Source: Prescottella subtropica | GTDB lineage: Bacteria > Actinomycetota > Actinomycetes > Mycobacteriales > Mycobacteriaceae | Length of the DNA stretch: 64,000 bases | Assembly (NCBI RefSeq): GCF_005434945.1 | Contig: NZ_SKCH01000008.1 | Coordinates: 62,001-126,000 of the forward strand | Reading direction: 5' to 3' | Part shown: positions 44,713 to 58,043 of the stretch, one piece after another | How positions within the stretch are numbered: the first letter of the stretch is position 1 | Layout of the letters: every line of letters begins with the position of its first letter | The notes under the pieces: generated by a model | The model's input: only the letters and a program-made list of their open reading frames with translations | Databases searched by the model: none | What the model was told of the DNA's origin: nothing | Translations under genes and position numbers: made by a program

Positions 44713-44895
44713 ATGAAGGACTACAAGCTCTACCAGTGTGCGCAGTGCGGATTCGAGTACGACGAGGAACTCGGCTGGCCTGACGAGGGCATCGCCCCGG
44801 GCACCCGGTGGGAGGACATCCCCGACGACTGGTGCTGCCCGGACTGCGGTGCGGCCAAGGAGGACTTCTTCATGGTGGAGGTCGAACGCAGCTGA
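44713..44895 (+). CDS. rubA2: Rubredoxin 2 (AlkG2-like)
   Basis: A 60-residue rubredoxin that passes electrons to AlkB. It carries [17 protein letters not shown] and [19 protein letters not shown], the typical AlkG2 sequence. The start may be the GTG at 44707, which overlaps the rubA1 stop (GTGA), or the ATG at 44713 chosen here, which gives the common [10 protein letters not shown]-terminus. It is followed after 23 nt by the TetR regulator. Confidence 0.93.
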   Translation: MKDYKLYQCAQCGFEYDEELGWPDEGIAPGTRWEDIPDDWCCPDCGAAKEDFFMVEVERS

Positions 44896-44918
44896 GACCG
44901 GTCTCTAGGCTCGGTCCC

Positions 44919-45527
44919 ATGAGCGAGTCACCACGGCGGACGCCGTACCCGGAGGCGTCCCGGCAGTTGCTGCGCGAGTCGATCATCGCTGCGGTACACG
45001 ACCTTCTGCTGGAACGGGACTGGCCGTCGGTGACGATGACGGACGTGGCGGCGGCGGTCGGGGTCAGCCGGCAGACGCTCTACAACGAGTTCGGCAGCCG
45101 GCAGGGCCTCGCCGAAGGGTATGCCCTGCACCTGGCCGACCGGTTCGTCGACGCGGTCACCGCGGCCGTGTACGCGCATCCGGGTGATGCGCACGCCGCG
45201 CTCGTCGACGGGTTCGCGGCGTTCTTCGCGGCGAGTGCCGTCGACCCGCTGGTGCGGTCGCTGCGCAGTGGCGCCGCCAAGCCCGATCTGCTGCGGATCG
45301 TCACGATCGACAGTGCCCCGCTCATCGATCGGGCGTCGAGGCGGTTGGCGGAGGCGTTCCGGCACAGCTGGATTCGGGCATCGGATGCGGACGCCGACAT
45401 TCTGGGGCACGGCGTCGTCCGGGTCGCCCTCAGTTACGTGTCGATGCCACCGACATCCGATCGTGACGATGCGCGGGAACTGGCGGCGCTGCTGGCCCCG
45501 TTCGTGCACGTCGTCACCCGCACCTGA
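44919..45527 (+). CDS. TetR-family regulator (AlkU-like)
   Basis: A 202-residue regulator. The helix-turn-helix (about 18-62) is [19 protein letters not shown] then [20 protein letters not shown]; the C-terminal domain is helical and ligand-binding. At the end of alkB-rubA1-rubA2 this is the position of AlkU, the presumed repressor of rhodococcal alkane genes. The ATG at 44919 follows the rubA2 stop by 23 nt. The inducer is not known from sequence. It is 76 nt from sahH. Confidence 0.87.
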   Translation: MSESPRRTPYPEASRQLLRESIIAAVHDLLLERDWPSVTMTDVAAAVGVSRQTLYNEFGSRQGLAEGYALHLADRFVDAVTAAVYAHPGDAHAALVDGFAAFFAASAVDPLVRSLRSGAAKPDLLRIVTIDSAPLIDRASRRLAEAFRHSWIRASDADADILGHGVVRVALSYVSMPPTSDRDDARELAALLAPFVHVVTRT

Positions 45528-45603
45528 CCGCCGCCCGTCCCCGGCCGGTGATCGTCACCCGATAACCTGTGGGTCAGTTCAGCCGGTTGACAGGAGAAGC
45601 AGT

Positions 45604-47097
<1,494 letters not shown>

Positions 47098-47110
47098 CGG
47101 CAGAGCCGCC

Positions 47111-47152
47111 TGTGCGCACTTTTGGTAGTGGGTACTACCAGAAGTGCGCACA
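47111..47152. repeat. GTGCGC palindrome, copy 2 (co-directional site)
   Basis: A 19-bp inverted repeat, arm tgtgcgcacttttggtagt, loop gggt, with a single mismatch that forms a G-U pair in RNA. It lies between sahH and tmk, which run in the same direction. Related to the elements at 31893 and 57569. Confidence 0.82.
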
Positions 47153-47180
47153 AGCAGCGCAGCTGCCTACTGTGTCTCCC

Positions 47181-47822
47181 GTGGGAACTCTGATCGCCCT
47201 GGAGGGGCTGGACGGTGCGGGCAAGCGCACACTCGTCGGCAAGGTCGTCGCCCGACTCGAGCAGCGGGGTGTGCGGGTCGCGACACTCGATTTCCCGCGT
47301 TACGGGGCGTCGATCCATGCGGATCTGGCGTCGGAGGCCCTCAAGGGCGGTCACGGTGATCTGGCCGGGTCGGTGCACGCGATGGCCGTGATGTTCGCGC
47401 TCGACCGGGCCGGCACCGCCGACGGTCTGCGGGGCATGGTCGCCGCCCACGACGTCGTCATCCTGGATCGGTACGTCGCCTCCAACGCGGCGTACGGTGC
47501 GGCCCGCCTGCACCAGGGTGCCGACGGGGAGTTCGTGGCGTGGGTGGACGCGCTCGAGTTCGGCCGGTTGGGGATGCCGCGCCCCGACCTGCAGCTGTAC
47601 TTGGACGTGCCCGTCGCGCTCGCCGAGGAGCGGGCCCGTCGCCGTGAGGCGCAGGACAGTGCGCGCACCCTCGACGCCTACGAGAAGGACAGCGGTCTGC
47701 AGACGCGGACCGGTGCGGTCTACCGTGAGTTGGCCACGGCGAACTGGAATTCCGAGTGGTGGACCGTTTCGCCCGATACCGATCCGGACGATCTGGCCGA
47801 TAGGCTGACACTCGTGCAGTAA
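47181..47822 (+). CDS. tmk: Thymidylate kinase
   Basis: A 213-residue dTMP kinase. The P-loop ALEGLDGAGKRTLVGKVV is at the start, DFPRYGASIHADLASEAL follows, the DR-type motif VILDRYVASNAAYGAARL is near 95, and the LID region RREAQDSARTLDAYEK near 155. The pattern GKR rather than GKS/T in the P-loop is shared with M. tuberculosis Tmk. The GTG at 47181 is chosen; a GTG at 47172 would add three residues. A GTGCGC palindrome lies just upstream, so it may have its own promoter or read through from sahH. Confidence 0.93.
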   Translation: MGTLIALEGLDGAGKRTLVGKVVARLEQRGVRVATLDFPRYGASIHADLASEALKGGHGDLAGSVHAMAVMFALDRAGTADGLRGMVAAHDVVILDRYVASNAAYGAARLHQGADGEFVAWVDALEFGRLGMPRPDLQLYLDVPVALAEERARRREAQDSARTLDAYEKDSGLQTRTGAVYRELATANWNSEWWTVSPDTDPDDLADRLTLVQ

Positions 47823-47905
47823 TCGGACAGTGCGCCGGACGGATCACCGAATTCGTGAGCGCGCCTTTCCACATTTCGCAGCCCCGAAGATGTAACGATA
47901 GGGAT

Positions 47906-48583
47906 ATGAAGCCAAGGATTCTGGTCGTCGACGATGACACGGCGCTCGCCGAGATGCTCACCATCGTGCTGCGCGGTGAGGGTTTCGAGCCGTACGTGGT
48001 GGGGGACGGCAGCCAGGCGTTGGCCGCGGTGCGCGAGACGCGGCCGGATCTGGTGCTGCTCGACCTCATGCTTCCCGGCATGAACGGCATCGACGTGTGC
48101 CGCGTGCTGCGCGGCGAATCGGGTGTCCCGATCGTCATGCTGACCGCGAAGACCGACACCGTCGACGTCGTCCTGGGTCTCGAATCCGGTGCGGACGACT
48201 ACATCATGAAGCCGTTCAAGCCGAAGGAACTCGTCGCCCGGGTGCGGGCGCGGTTGCGCCGCACCGAGGAGGAGCCCGCCGAGATCCTGAACATCGGCGA
48301 GATCATGATCGACGTGCCGGCGCACAAGGTGACGCGCGACAACGCGCTCATCTCGCTCACGCCGCTCGAGTTCGATCTGCTCGTCGCGCTGGCCCGCAAG
48401 CCGCGGCAGGTGTTCACCCGTGAGGTGCTGCTCGAGCAGGTGTGGGGGTACCGGCATGCGGCCGACACCCGTCTGGTCAACGTGCACGTGCAGCGACTGC
48501 GGGCGAAGGTCGAGAGGGATCCCGAGAATCCTGAGGTGGTCCTGACGGTCAGGGGGGTCGGCTACAAGGCCGGACCGCCGTGA
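47906..48583 (+). CDS. mtrA: Response regulator MtrA
   Basis: A 225-residue OmpR-family regulator, essential in mycobacteria, linking cell cycle and envelope. Receiver domain with acidic DDD at 9-11, phospho-acceptor Asp53 in [11 protein letters not shown] and [10 protein letters not shown] near 100; the winged helix ends with [20 protein letters not shown] and [13 protein letters not shown]. The ATG at 47906 is chosen; the first residues [11 protein letters not shown] match MtrA. The stop overlaps the mtrB GTG (GTGA). A TAACGAT stretch 9 nt before the ATG could be a -10 with a very short leader. Confidence 0.96.
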   Translation: MKPRILVVDDDTALAEMLTIVLRGEGFEPYVVGDGSQALAAVRETRPDLVLLDLMLPGMNGIDVCRVLRGESGVPIVMLTAKTDTVDVVLGLESGADDYIMKPFKPKELVARVRARLRRTEEEPAEILNIGEIMIDVPAHKVTRDNALISLTPLEFDLLVALARKPRQVFTREVLLEQVWGYRHAADTRLVNVHVQRLRAKVERDPENPEVVLTVRGVGYKAGPP

Positions 48584-50490
48584 TCGGATCTCGCCGGAAC
48601 CGGCGGCGGCCGAACCGTGTGTTCGCGCCGCTGGTCCGCTGGGGCAGGGCGTCGAGCAACTGGCTCGCCCACGTGTGGCGGCGCTCGCTCCAGCTTCGGG
48701 TCGTCGTGTCGACCCTGTCGTTGTCCCTGATCGTGATCACGATTCTCGGTGTCGTGCTCACCAGTCAGATCACCGACCGGTTGCTCGAGGCGAAGATCAC
48801 CGCCGCGACGGAGGAGATGGACCGTGCCCGGGGCACCGTCGAGGCGCAGTTGGCCGGTGCCGACGACAGCGGTTCGCTCAAGGTGCGGCTGGAGGCGGCC
48901 CGGCTGGTCCTGACGAACCGCGAACCGGACAGCGGGCAGAACGCGGGTTCGGCGGGCACGTTCGATCCGGTGCTCATCGTCCCGGGCGACGGCCCCCGCG
49001 AACCCACGTCCGCGGGTCCGGCGGCACAGATCCCGTCGAGCCTGCGGGATTTCGTGCGCGCCAACCAGATCGCCTACCAGTTCGCGACGGTCGCCGACCC
49101 GGACGGCTACACCGGCCCGGCGCTGATCATCGGCAGCCCGACGGCGTCGGACATCTCGACGCTCGAGCTGTATCTGGTGTTCCCGCTCGCGAGCGAGGAC
49201 CGCAGTCTGTCGTTGGTGCGCGGCACGATGCTCATCGGCGGCGCGGTGCTCGCGGTGCTGCTGGCCGCGATCTCGATGCTCGTCGCCCGACAGGTGGTGC
49301 TGCCGATCCGGTCGGCGTCGCGGATCGCGGTGCGGTTCGCCGACGGCCGGCTCAAGGAACGCATGCCCGTCCGCGGTGAGGACGACATGGCGCGGCTGGC
49401 GATGTCGTTCAACGAGATGGCCGAGAGCCTGTCCAAGCAGATCACCCAGCTCGAGGAGTTCGGCAACCTGCAGAAGCGGTTCACGTCCGACGTCAGTCAC
49501 GAACTGCGCACCCCGTTGACGACGGTCCGGATGGCCGCGGACCTCATCCACGACAGCAGCGACGACCTCGATCCGATCCTCAAACGGTCGTCGGAGTTGC
49601 TGGTCGCGGAACTCGACCGGTTCGAGAGCCTGCTCGGGGATCTGCTGGAGATCTCCCGGCACGACGCCGGTGTCGCCGAACTCGCCTCCGAACAGTTGGA
49701 CCTGCGGATGTGCGCGCGGGCCGCGGTGTCGACGGTGCGCCATCTCGCGAAGGAGACGTCCACCGAACTGATCGTCGACCTGCCGGAGGAACCGGTGATC
49801 GCCGAGGTCGATCCGCGGCGGGTCGAACGGATCCTGCGCAACCTGCTGGCCAATGCGATCGACCACAGCGAGGGCAAGCCGGTGCTGCTGCGACTGCGGG
49901 CCGACGACGACGCGGCCGCCGTCATCGTGCGAGACCAGGGTGTCGGACTGCGCCCCGGGGAGGAGAAGTTGGTGTTCAACCGGTTCTGGCGGTCGGATCC
50001 GTCTCGGGTGCGACGCTCCGGCGGAACCGGTCTCGGTCTCGCGATCAGCGTGGAGGACGCGAACCTGCACAACGGGGCGCTCGAGGCGTGGGGTGAGATC
50101 GGCAGCGGCGCGTGCTTCCGGTTGACGCTGCCGCGGGTGCGGGGCCGCAAGGTGACACGCAGCCCGCTGCCGCTCAAACCGACGGTCGGGAAACTGGTGC
50201 AGGGCCGGCCCCTGCCGGGGACCACGGCGGAGGCGGCGCTGCTCGCGGAGGGTACGACCGCGATCGACGTGCCCGCACCGCGGCACACCGGGCCCCGCAC
50301 TGCGGACCCCGTGCCGGAGCAGGACGAGCAGGACGAGTCGTACGAGTCGGGGGGACCGGGCGACGAGGGTGCGGCGGCGCCGTCCCGCCCCGCCGTGGAC
50401 TATCCGGCGGACGCGAATTCGGCTGTGTCCCGGAGTGATCCGGACCGTCCGCTGCCGTCACCGTCGGCGGACGGGGAGCCCGAATCGTGA
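48580..50490 (+). CDS. mtrB: Sensor histidine kinase MtrB
   Basis: A 636-residue membrane kinase and partner of MtrA. Helix 1 (about 44-66), an extracytoplasmic sensor domain, helix 2 (about 210-235), HAMP ([20 protein letters not shown]), H-box with His307 in [16 protein letters not shown], and ATPase motifs [38 protein letters not shown] and [14 protein letters not shown]. Residues after about 530 form an acidic Pro/Glu-rich tail of low complexity, longer than I recall in mycobacteria. It overlaps mtrA and lpqB by four bases each, so the three are translationally coupled. Confidence 0.95.
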   Translation: MIGSRRNRRRPNRVFAPLVRWGRASSNWLAHVWRRSLQLRVVVSTLSLSLIVITILGVVLTSQITDRLLEAKITAATEEMDRARGTVEAQLAGADDSGSLKVRLEAARLVLTNREPDSGQNAGSAGTFDPVLIVPGDGPREPTSAGPAAQIPSSLRDFVRANQIAYQFATVADPDGYTGPALIIGSPTASDISTLELYLVFPLASEDRSLSLVRGTMLIGGAVLAVLLAAISMLVARQVVLPIRSASRIAVRFADGRLKERMPVRGEDDMARLAMSFNEMAESLSKQITQLEEFGNLQKRFTSDVSHELRTPLTTVRMAADLIHDSSDDLDPILKRSSELLVAELDRFESLLGDLLEISRHDAGVAELASEQLDLRMCARAAVSTVRHLAKETSTELIVDLPEEPVIAEVDPRRVERILRNLLANAIDHSEGKPVLLRLRADDDAAAVIVRDQGVGLRPGEEKLVFNRFWRSDPSRVRRSGGTGLGLAISVEDANLHNGALEAWGEIGSGACFRLTLPRVRGRKVTRSPLPLKPTVGKLVQGRPLPGTTAEAALLAEGTTAIDVPAPRHTGPRTADPVPEQDEQDESYESGGPGDEGAAAPSRPAVDYPADANSAVSRSDPDRPLPSPSADGEPES

Positions 50491-52289
50491 GAGGTGCATT
50501 GTCGCGTCGGGTGCGGCGTCGTGCCCGCACGACGGTGCTGCCGGCGGTGCTCACGATCGTGGCGACCGTGGTCGCGGGTTGTGCGAACCTGCCGGATTCG
50601 TCGGCGCCGCAGGCGATCGGCACGATCGTCCGGTCCCCGGTGACGACGAGCGTCGAGGCACCGGCCCCGGGGCGCGAGCCGGATCTGCTGCTGCGGGACT
50701 TCTTCCGGGCCGGCACCGATCCGGCCAACCGGCATCTCGCGGCACGCCAGTATCTGACCAAGGGTGCCTCGGAACGGTGGGACGACGCGTCGAGTGCCAC
50801 GATCGTCGAGAAGATCGACCTGATCCTCGAATCCCGCTCGTCGGACCGGGCCGTGTACAAGGTGCGGGCCAACCGTGTCGGCCGACTCGAGGTCGGCGGG
50901 CTGTACCAGGCGATGGACGGCGATTACGAGGCCAAGTTCAGCTGGGTCCGGGTCGACGGGCAGTGGCGGATCGACGAACTACCGAACGGCGTCACCCTGG
51001 ACCGGCCCGAGTTCCTGAACTCGTACCAACGCCGGTCGCTGTACTTTCTCGACCCGACGGCACAGACGGTGGTCCCGGATCCGCGGTGGATCGCGGCGGC
51101 CCCCGACCAGGTCGCCGCCCAACTGATCGGACTGCTCGTCGACGGTCCGAAACCGTCGCTGGCGGGTGCGGTCCGCAACGAACTCGGGTCCGGTGCGTCG
51201 ATCCTCGGGTCGGTCACGAAGGCCGACGGCAGATCCAGCCAGGTCGGAGTCGGCCTCGGCGGGATCCGGGTCGACTTCCAGGGACTCGGGACGATGAACA
51301 CCCAGACCCGGGAACTGCTTGCCGCACAGGTGGTGTGGACGCTCACGAACGCCGGCATCTCCGGCCCGTACGTCCTGCTCGCGGACGGTCAACCCCTCGA
51401 CTCGAGGTACCCCGACGGGTGGACCTCCGCGGACGTGGCGTCGTTCAATCCGCTGGCCACGACGGGCGCGTCGGTCGTGTTGCACGCGTTGCGGTCCGGT
51501 GGCCTGGTCCGGGTCCAGGACGACACGGTCACGCCGGTGCCCGGCTATTTCGGGGCGTCGGACAACCTGCGGTCGGTGGCACTGTCCCGGGACGGGGCGC
51601 TGGCTGCCGCCGTTGCGGACACGCGGCGTCCGCACCCGGCCGAGCAGAACGCGCTCGTCGTCGGAACCTACGACGGGAACGTCGCGACCGCTCTCGAGGC
51701 GCAGAGCGTGACCCGCCCGACGTGGGCGCTCGACGGGACGTCGGTGTGGGCCGCGGTGAACGGGTCGACGGTGGTCCGGGTCGTCCGCGAGACGAGTACC
51801 GGCAAGCTCACCGTCACCGGTGTCGAGGCGGCCGCGGTCACCGCGCTCGGGGGGCCGATCACGGAACTGCGCCTGTCCCGGGACGGGGTGCGGGCGGGAC
51901 TCGTCGTCGGCGGCAAGGTGTATGTCGCGACGGTCTCGAGGCTCGACGACGGCACCTACACGCTGACCAGCCCACGGGCGGTGGCCTACGGGCTGGGCAG
52001 CCCGGCGGTGTCGCTGGACTGGAACGGTCCCGAGAATCTCGTCGTCGCCCGGGACACGCCCGAGGTGCCGGTGGTGAAGATCGCGATCGACGGTTCCCGG
52101 ATGGATGCGATGCCGAGTCGCAATCTCACGTCGCCGGTGCGGGCGGTGGAGGCGTCGCCGAGCACCGAGTACGTCGCGGACGCGCGGGCGGTGTTCCAGT
52201 TGAACGACAACGATCCTGCCGGGGACCGGTACTGGCGGGAGGTGCCCGGTCTCGGCGGCCGGGATTCGGTGCCGATCCTGCCGGGCTGA
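50487..52289 (+). CDS. lpqB: Lipoprotein LpqB
   Basis: A 600-residue exported lipoprotein that regulates MtrB in mycobacteria. The signal ends in the lipobox VVAGCAN with Cys32 as lipid anchor. A GerMN-type domain lies at about 55-270 and a beta-propeller-like LpqB domain at about 290-560 ([31 protein letters not shown]). The GTG at 50487 overlaps the mtrB stop (GTGA). Gene order mtrA-mtrB-lpqB is the conserved actinobacterial unit. Confidence 0.95.
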   Translation: MRGALSRRVRRRARTTVLPAVLTIVATVVAGCANLPDSSAPQAIGTIVRSPVTTSVEAPAPGREPDLLLRDFFRAGTDPANRHLAARQYLTKGASERWDDASSATIVEKIDLILESRSSDRAVYKVRANRVGRLEVGGLYQAMDGDYEAKFSWVRVDGQWRIDELPNGVTLDRPEFLNSYQRRSLYFLDPTAQTVVPDPRWIAAAPDQVAAQLIGLLVDGPKPSLAGAVRNELGSGASILGSVTKADGRSSQVGVGLGGIRVDFQGLGTMNTQTRELLAAQVVWTLTNAGISGPYVLLADGQPLDSRYPDGWTSADVASFNPLATTGASVVLHALRSGGLVRVQDDTVTPVPGYFGASDNLRSVALSRDGALAAAVADTRRPHPAEQNALVVGTYDGNVATALEAQSVTRPTWALDGTSVWAAVNGSTVVRVVRETSTGKLTVTGVEAAAVTALGGPITELRLSRDGVRAGLVVGGKVYVATVSRLDDGTYTLTSPRAVAYGLGSPAVSLDWNGPENLVVARDTPEVPVVKIAIDGSRMDAMPSRNLTSPVRAVEASPSTEYVADARAVFQLNDNDPAGDRYWREVPGLGGRDSVPILPG

Positions 52290-52330
52290 ATCCCGCGGCG
52301 ACTGTCGGTGGAGGCGGGCACACTGGCCGG

Positions 52331-52996
52331 ATGCGCGGACTTCTGGATCTGATCCTGCCGGTCGAGTGCGGTGGGTGCGCGGCCCCCGGCACCCCGTGGT
52401 GCGACCGGTGCCGACGGCAACTGGCCGATGTGCCGATCGCGGTGCGTCCCCGCGTGGATCCGGGGGTGCCGGTGTGGGCGCTCGGACCGTACGCCGGGCC
52501 GCGGCGTCGTGCGGTGATCGCGGCGAAGGAACGTGGCCGCCGCGATCTGGCGGATCCGCTGGGGCAGGCGTGGGCGGGGGCGATCGCGCACCTGCGGCGG
52601 TGGGGCGAACTCGATCCGGCGCGGCCGCTGGTGCTGGTGCCGGCGCCGACGCGACCGCGGGTGGCGCGCAGCCGGGGCGGTGATCCGGTGTCGCGGGCGG
52701 CCCGGTGCGCGGCCGGTGTCGCCGGTGGGTGCCGGGTCGCACCGGTGCTGGCCATGCGTGTCGGGGTACGTGACTCGGTGGGGCTGTCGGCGGCCCGGCG
52801 GCAGGAGAACCTGTCGGGTCGGATCCGGGTCGTGCCTGCCGTCTCGGCGCTCCGCGTGGCGGCCCGCGACCGCGGTCCTCAGGTGGTGCTGGTCGACGAC
52901 GTCGTCACGACGGGGGCGACGGCGACCGAGTCGGTTCGGGAGCTCGCGTCGGTGGGGGTGCCGGTGACGACGGTGCTCGTCGTCGCGGCGGCCTGA
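52331..52996 (+). CDS. ComF-family phosphoribosyltransferase-like protein
   Basis: A 221-residue homologue of Rv3242c. It has an N-terminal zinc-knuckle pair (CGGCAAPGTPWCDRC) and a C-terminal phosphoribosyltransferase domain with QVVLVDDVVTTGATATESV. ComF proteins aid DNA uptake in naturally competent bacteria; in actinobacteria the role is unclear. The ATG at 52331 lies 41 nt after lpqB and about 240 nt before hpf. No competence genes are nearby. Confidence 0.9.
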   Translation: MRGLLDLILPVECGGCAAPGTPWCDRCRRQLADVPIAVRPRVDPGVPVWALGPYAGPRRRAVIAAKERGRRDLADPLGQAWAGAIAHLRRWGELDPARPLVLVPAPTRPRVARSRGGDPVSRAARCAAGVAGGCRVAPVLAMRVGVRDSVGLSAARRQENLSGRIRVVPAVSALRVAARDRGPQVVLVDDVVTTGATATESVRELASVGVPVTTVLVVAAA

Positions 52997-53235
52997 CACC
53001 GATTCGCCGTTGTCCTGCGGATTCCGGCGATCGGGACGCATCGACGGGGCGACACACCGGTGAAATATCGCCGAACAGTGGCACACGGCGCGGTTACGTA
53101 CTAGCGTCGCGTTCACACCCGAAGTCACAGGTGGGAGGTGATATTTCACGTTCTGATACCGGGTGGTTCCCCGCCCGGTCGAGATCGAACTCGCCGGTCT
53201 CACGACGTGAGCCGGCCGTTAATCGGGAGGTACGA

Positions 53236-53946
53236 GTGACGACCCCTACCAAGGCCTCGATCTTCGTCGACGAAGCCATCGATATCTCTGCAAGCGCTGA
53301 CAACGCCGCCGGCGTTGCAGACACCGCGCAGGCCGCATCCACCGCGACCAATGCCGAAATCGTCGTCAAAGGACGGAACGTGGAGGTCCCGGAACACTTC
53401 CGGACCTACGTCTCCGAGAAGCTCGCACGACTCGAGCGTTTCGATCCCACGATCTTCCACTTCGATGTGGAACTCCAGCACGAACGCAACCGCCGCCAGG
53501 CCAAGAGCTGCCAGCGGGTGGAGATCACCGCTCGCGGCAAGGGTCCGGTCGTCCGGGCGGAAGCCAGCGCGGACAGTTTCTACGCGGCGTTCGAATCGGT
53601 GACAGCCAAACTCGAGAGCCGACTACGGCGGACGAAGGATCGCCGCCGCGTCCACTACGGCGACAAGACGCCCGTGTCCGTCGCGCAGGCGACCGCGGCC
53701 CTCGCCCGGGACGATTCGCTCGCCATCGACCACGACATCGACTGGGAAGGCGAGGTGCCACAGGGGCCGGGGCAGATCGTTCGCACGAAGGATCATTCGT
53801 CCGAACCGATGACGGTCGACGACGCCCTGTACGAGATGGAACTGGTCGGACACGACTTCTTCCTGTTCCACGACAAGGAGACCGATCGGCCTTCGGTCGT
53901 GTACCGCAGGCACGCGTTCGACTACGGGTTGATCCGACTGGCCTGA
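53236..53946 (+). CDS. hpf: Ribosome hibernation-promoting factor, long form
   Basis: A 236-residue protein that dimerises and silences 70S ribosomes in stress or stationary phase. Residues about 40-140 are the S30AE domain (IVVKGRNVEVPEHFRTYVSE, LARLERFDPTIFHFDVELQH, GPVVRAEASADSFYAAFESV); about 178-236 is the C-terminal dimerisation domain (PMTVDDALYEMELVGHDFFL and DKETDRPSVVYRRHAFDYGL). The GTG at 53236 has GGGAGG seven bases upstream. A leader of at least 100 nt holds a second strong ribosome-binding-like sequence. Followed by a terminator before secA. Confidence 0.94.
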   Translation: MTTPTKASIFVDEAIDISASADNAAGVADTAQAASTATNAEIVVKGRNVEVPEHFRTYVSEKLARLERFDPTIFHFDVELQHERNRRQAKSCQRVEITARGKGPVVRAEASADSFYAAFESVTAKLESRLRRTKDRRRVHYGDKTPVSVAQATAALARDDSLAIDHDIDWEGEVPQGPGQIVRTKDHSSEPMTVDDALYEMELVGHDFFLFHDKETDRPSVVYRRHAFDYGLIRLA

Positions 53947-53994
53947 TGTTGCGGCCGGTCGGTCTACTCGCCGGGCCGTGATTACGCCTACCAT

Positions 53995-54032
53995 GGAATC
54001 CGGCTGGGGTCGCCCGACCCCAGCCGGATTCC
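53995..54032 (+). terminator. Terminator between hpf and secA
   Basis: A perfect 16-bp stem (ggaatccggctggggt and its complement) with loop cgcccg lies 48 nt past the hpf stop. No T-run follows, as usual in actinobacteria. It should separate hpf from secA transcription. Confidence 0.8.
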
Positions 54033-54101
54033 GTCTGTCGGGTACCCGACGTTGGATTCGGCATCCGGATTCCGCCACCTGGATTGAGGACGAAGAGGCC
54101 C

Positions 54102-56897
<2,796 letters not shown>

Positions 56898-56912
56898 GTT
56901 CGGGTAGTTCGT

Positions 56913-57413
56913 TCACGCGATCTGCAGTGAGGTGATCGTCCAGTCGGCCGGGTGGTCGTCGGGGCCGCGTTCGATACGCGCGGCCACGGCGAACACCCGG
57001 CCGCTGCGGTTGTAGGTGCCGAACACCTCGGCAGCGCCGGGCCGGACCGGCCGGATGTGGACCCGCACCCGGCTCGCGGTCCCCAGCCGGTGGACGGTCG
57101 GGGCCGAGCGGATCAGGTAGTGCACGACGTCCACGACCGCGGGCGACGCGACGGTGCGGAGCTGTGCCGGTGGCCGGCGCCGGTCGATGATCTCCAGCGC
57201 CAGCCGCAGGGCGTGTTCGGCGAACCGGTGGGCGTCGGAGGCGTCCACGACGGCGGGGCGGGCACGACGCGGGGACCGGCCGTCGTGTGGGGAGCGGCGC
57301 GCGGACACCACCGGCGACGACAACGGCCCGCACCGTACCGGCGCATCCGTGGACTCGGCGGTGGGCGGCTCGAATCGTGGTGCACGAGACAGGAATCGGG
57401 GTGCAGTGTCCAT
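56913..57413 (-). CDS. Rv3235-family protein
   Basis: A 166-residue protein of unknown function. The first 75 residues are Arg/Pro/Ser-rich and poorly ordered in appearance; the second half is a compact domain with DAHRFAEHALRLALEIIDRR, RVRVHIRPVRPGAAEVFGTY and RSGRVFAVAARIERG, which matches actinobacterial Rv3235-type proteins. No membrane segment. The ATG at 57413 has GGAGAGG six bases upstream. It converges with secA, 15 nt apart, and diverges from the HAD gene across 222 nt that contain the third GTGCGC palindrome. Confidence 0.8.
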   Translation of the reverse strand: MDTAPRFLSRAPRFEPPTAESTDAPVRCGPLSSPVVSARRSPHDGRSPRRARPAVVDASDAHRFAEHALRLALEIIDRRRPPAQLRTVASPAVVDVVHYLIRSAPTVHRLGTASRVRVHIRPVRPGAAEVFGTYNRSGRVFAVAARIERGPDDHPADWTITSLQIA

Positions 57414-57568
57414 GAACGGCCTCTCCGGTACCGCAGGTGCGGCACATGTCGTCGACTGATCGGTGCCGGCACGTCCGGCAGCGGTGGGGTCGACTCCGCG
57501 GAGAGGACGGAATCTGGCGCACAGCATGACACGGGCGTGTGGGGCGCGTCCAGAGGCACTTCGTGCTC

Positions 57569-57608
57569 GTGCGCCTTTTCGGTAGCTGTCACTACCGAAA
57601 AGGCGCAC
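57569..57608. repeat. GTGCGC palindrome, copy 3 (divergent site)
   Basis: A perfect 17-bp inverted repeat, arm gtgcgccttttcggtag, loop ctgtca, 28 nt upstream of the HAD start and 156 nt upstream of the Rv3235-like start. Because both neighbours point away from it, it does not sit where a terminator is expected. Confidence 0.85.
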
Positions 57609-57635
57609 AGGGCGGGTGCGGCCTAGGGTGGGACC

Positions 57636-58043
57636 GTGCGTGGACTGGTGCTGGATTTCGGTGGGGTGCTCGGTGGTCCGGGTGCCGACGGCGAATTGAT
57701 GGCGGGCGTGGTCGCTGCTGCGCGTCGGCGGGGGGTGCGGACGGCGATCCTGAGCAACGATCCGGGCGGGCCGGCCGGTCGGATGCTGCGGGAGCTGGCC
57801 GGGCCGTTCGTCGACGACGTGGTGTTGTCGGGGGATGTGGGGATGGCGAAACCGGATCGGCGGATCTACGAGTTGGCGGCGCGCAGACTCGACCTCGAGC
57901 CGGGGGAGTGTGTGTTCGTCGACGATCTCGTCGGCAACGTGCGGGGTGCGGTGGCGGCGGGCATGGTCGGCGTGCACCACACCGATCCGGTGTCGGCGGC
58001 GGACGAGATCGCGATTCTTCTGGAGACGGGGGAGGGCCGGTAG
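57636..58043 (+). CDS. HAD-family hydrolase, short
   Basis: A 135-residue haloacid-dehalogenase-like protein. The motifs are LVLDFGGVLGG (motif I, nucleophile Asp), TAILSNDPGG (motif II), KPDRRIYELAARRL (motif III Lys) and CVFVDDLVGNVRGA (motif IV). The cap domain is nearly absent, making it shorter than most. The second motif I Asp is replaced by Gly (DFGG), a pattern seen in HAD proteins acting on small substrates. It starts with GTG at 57636. The stop overlaps the WS/DGAT start by one base. Substrate unknown. Confidence 0.87.
   Translation: MRGLVLDFGGVLGGPGADGELMAGVVAAARRRGVRTAILSNDPGGPAGRMLRELAGPFVDDVVLSGDVGMAKPDRRIYELAARRLDLEPGECVFVDDLVGNVRGAVAAGMVGVHHTDPVSAADEIAILLETGEGR

Noticed and set aside
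45528-45603. S-adenosylhomocysteine riboswitch before sahH
   Set aside because: The gap is only 76 nt and no SAH-type pseudoknot pattern is apparent by eye.
53131-53235. Longer hpf protein from GTG 53131
   Set aside because: The strong GGAGG is after that GTG and not before it, and the extra residues (Arg/Ser/Pro) do not look like the S30AE N-terminus; GTG 53236 has its own GGGAGG.
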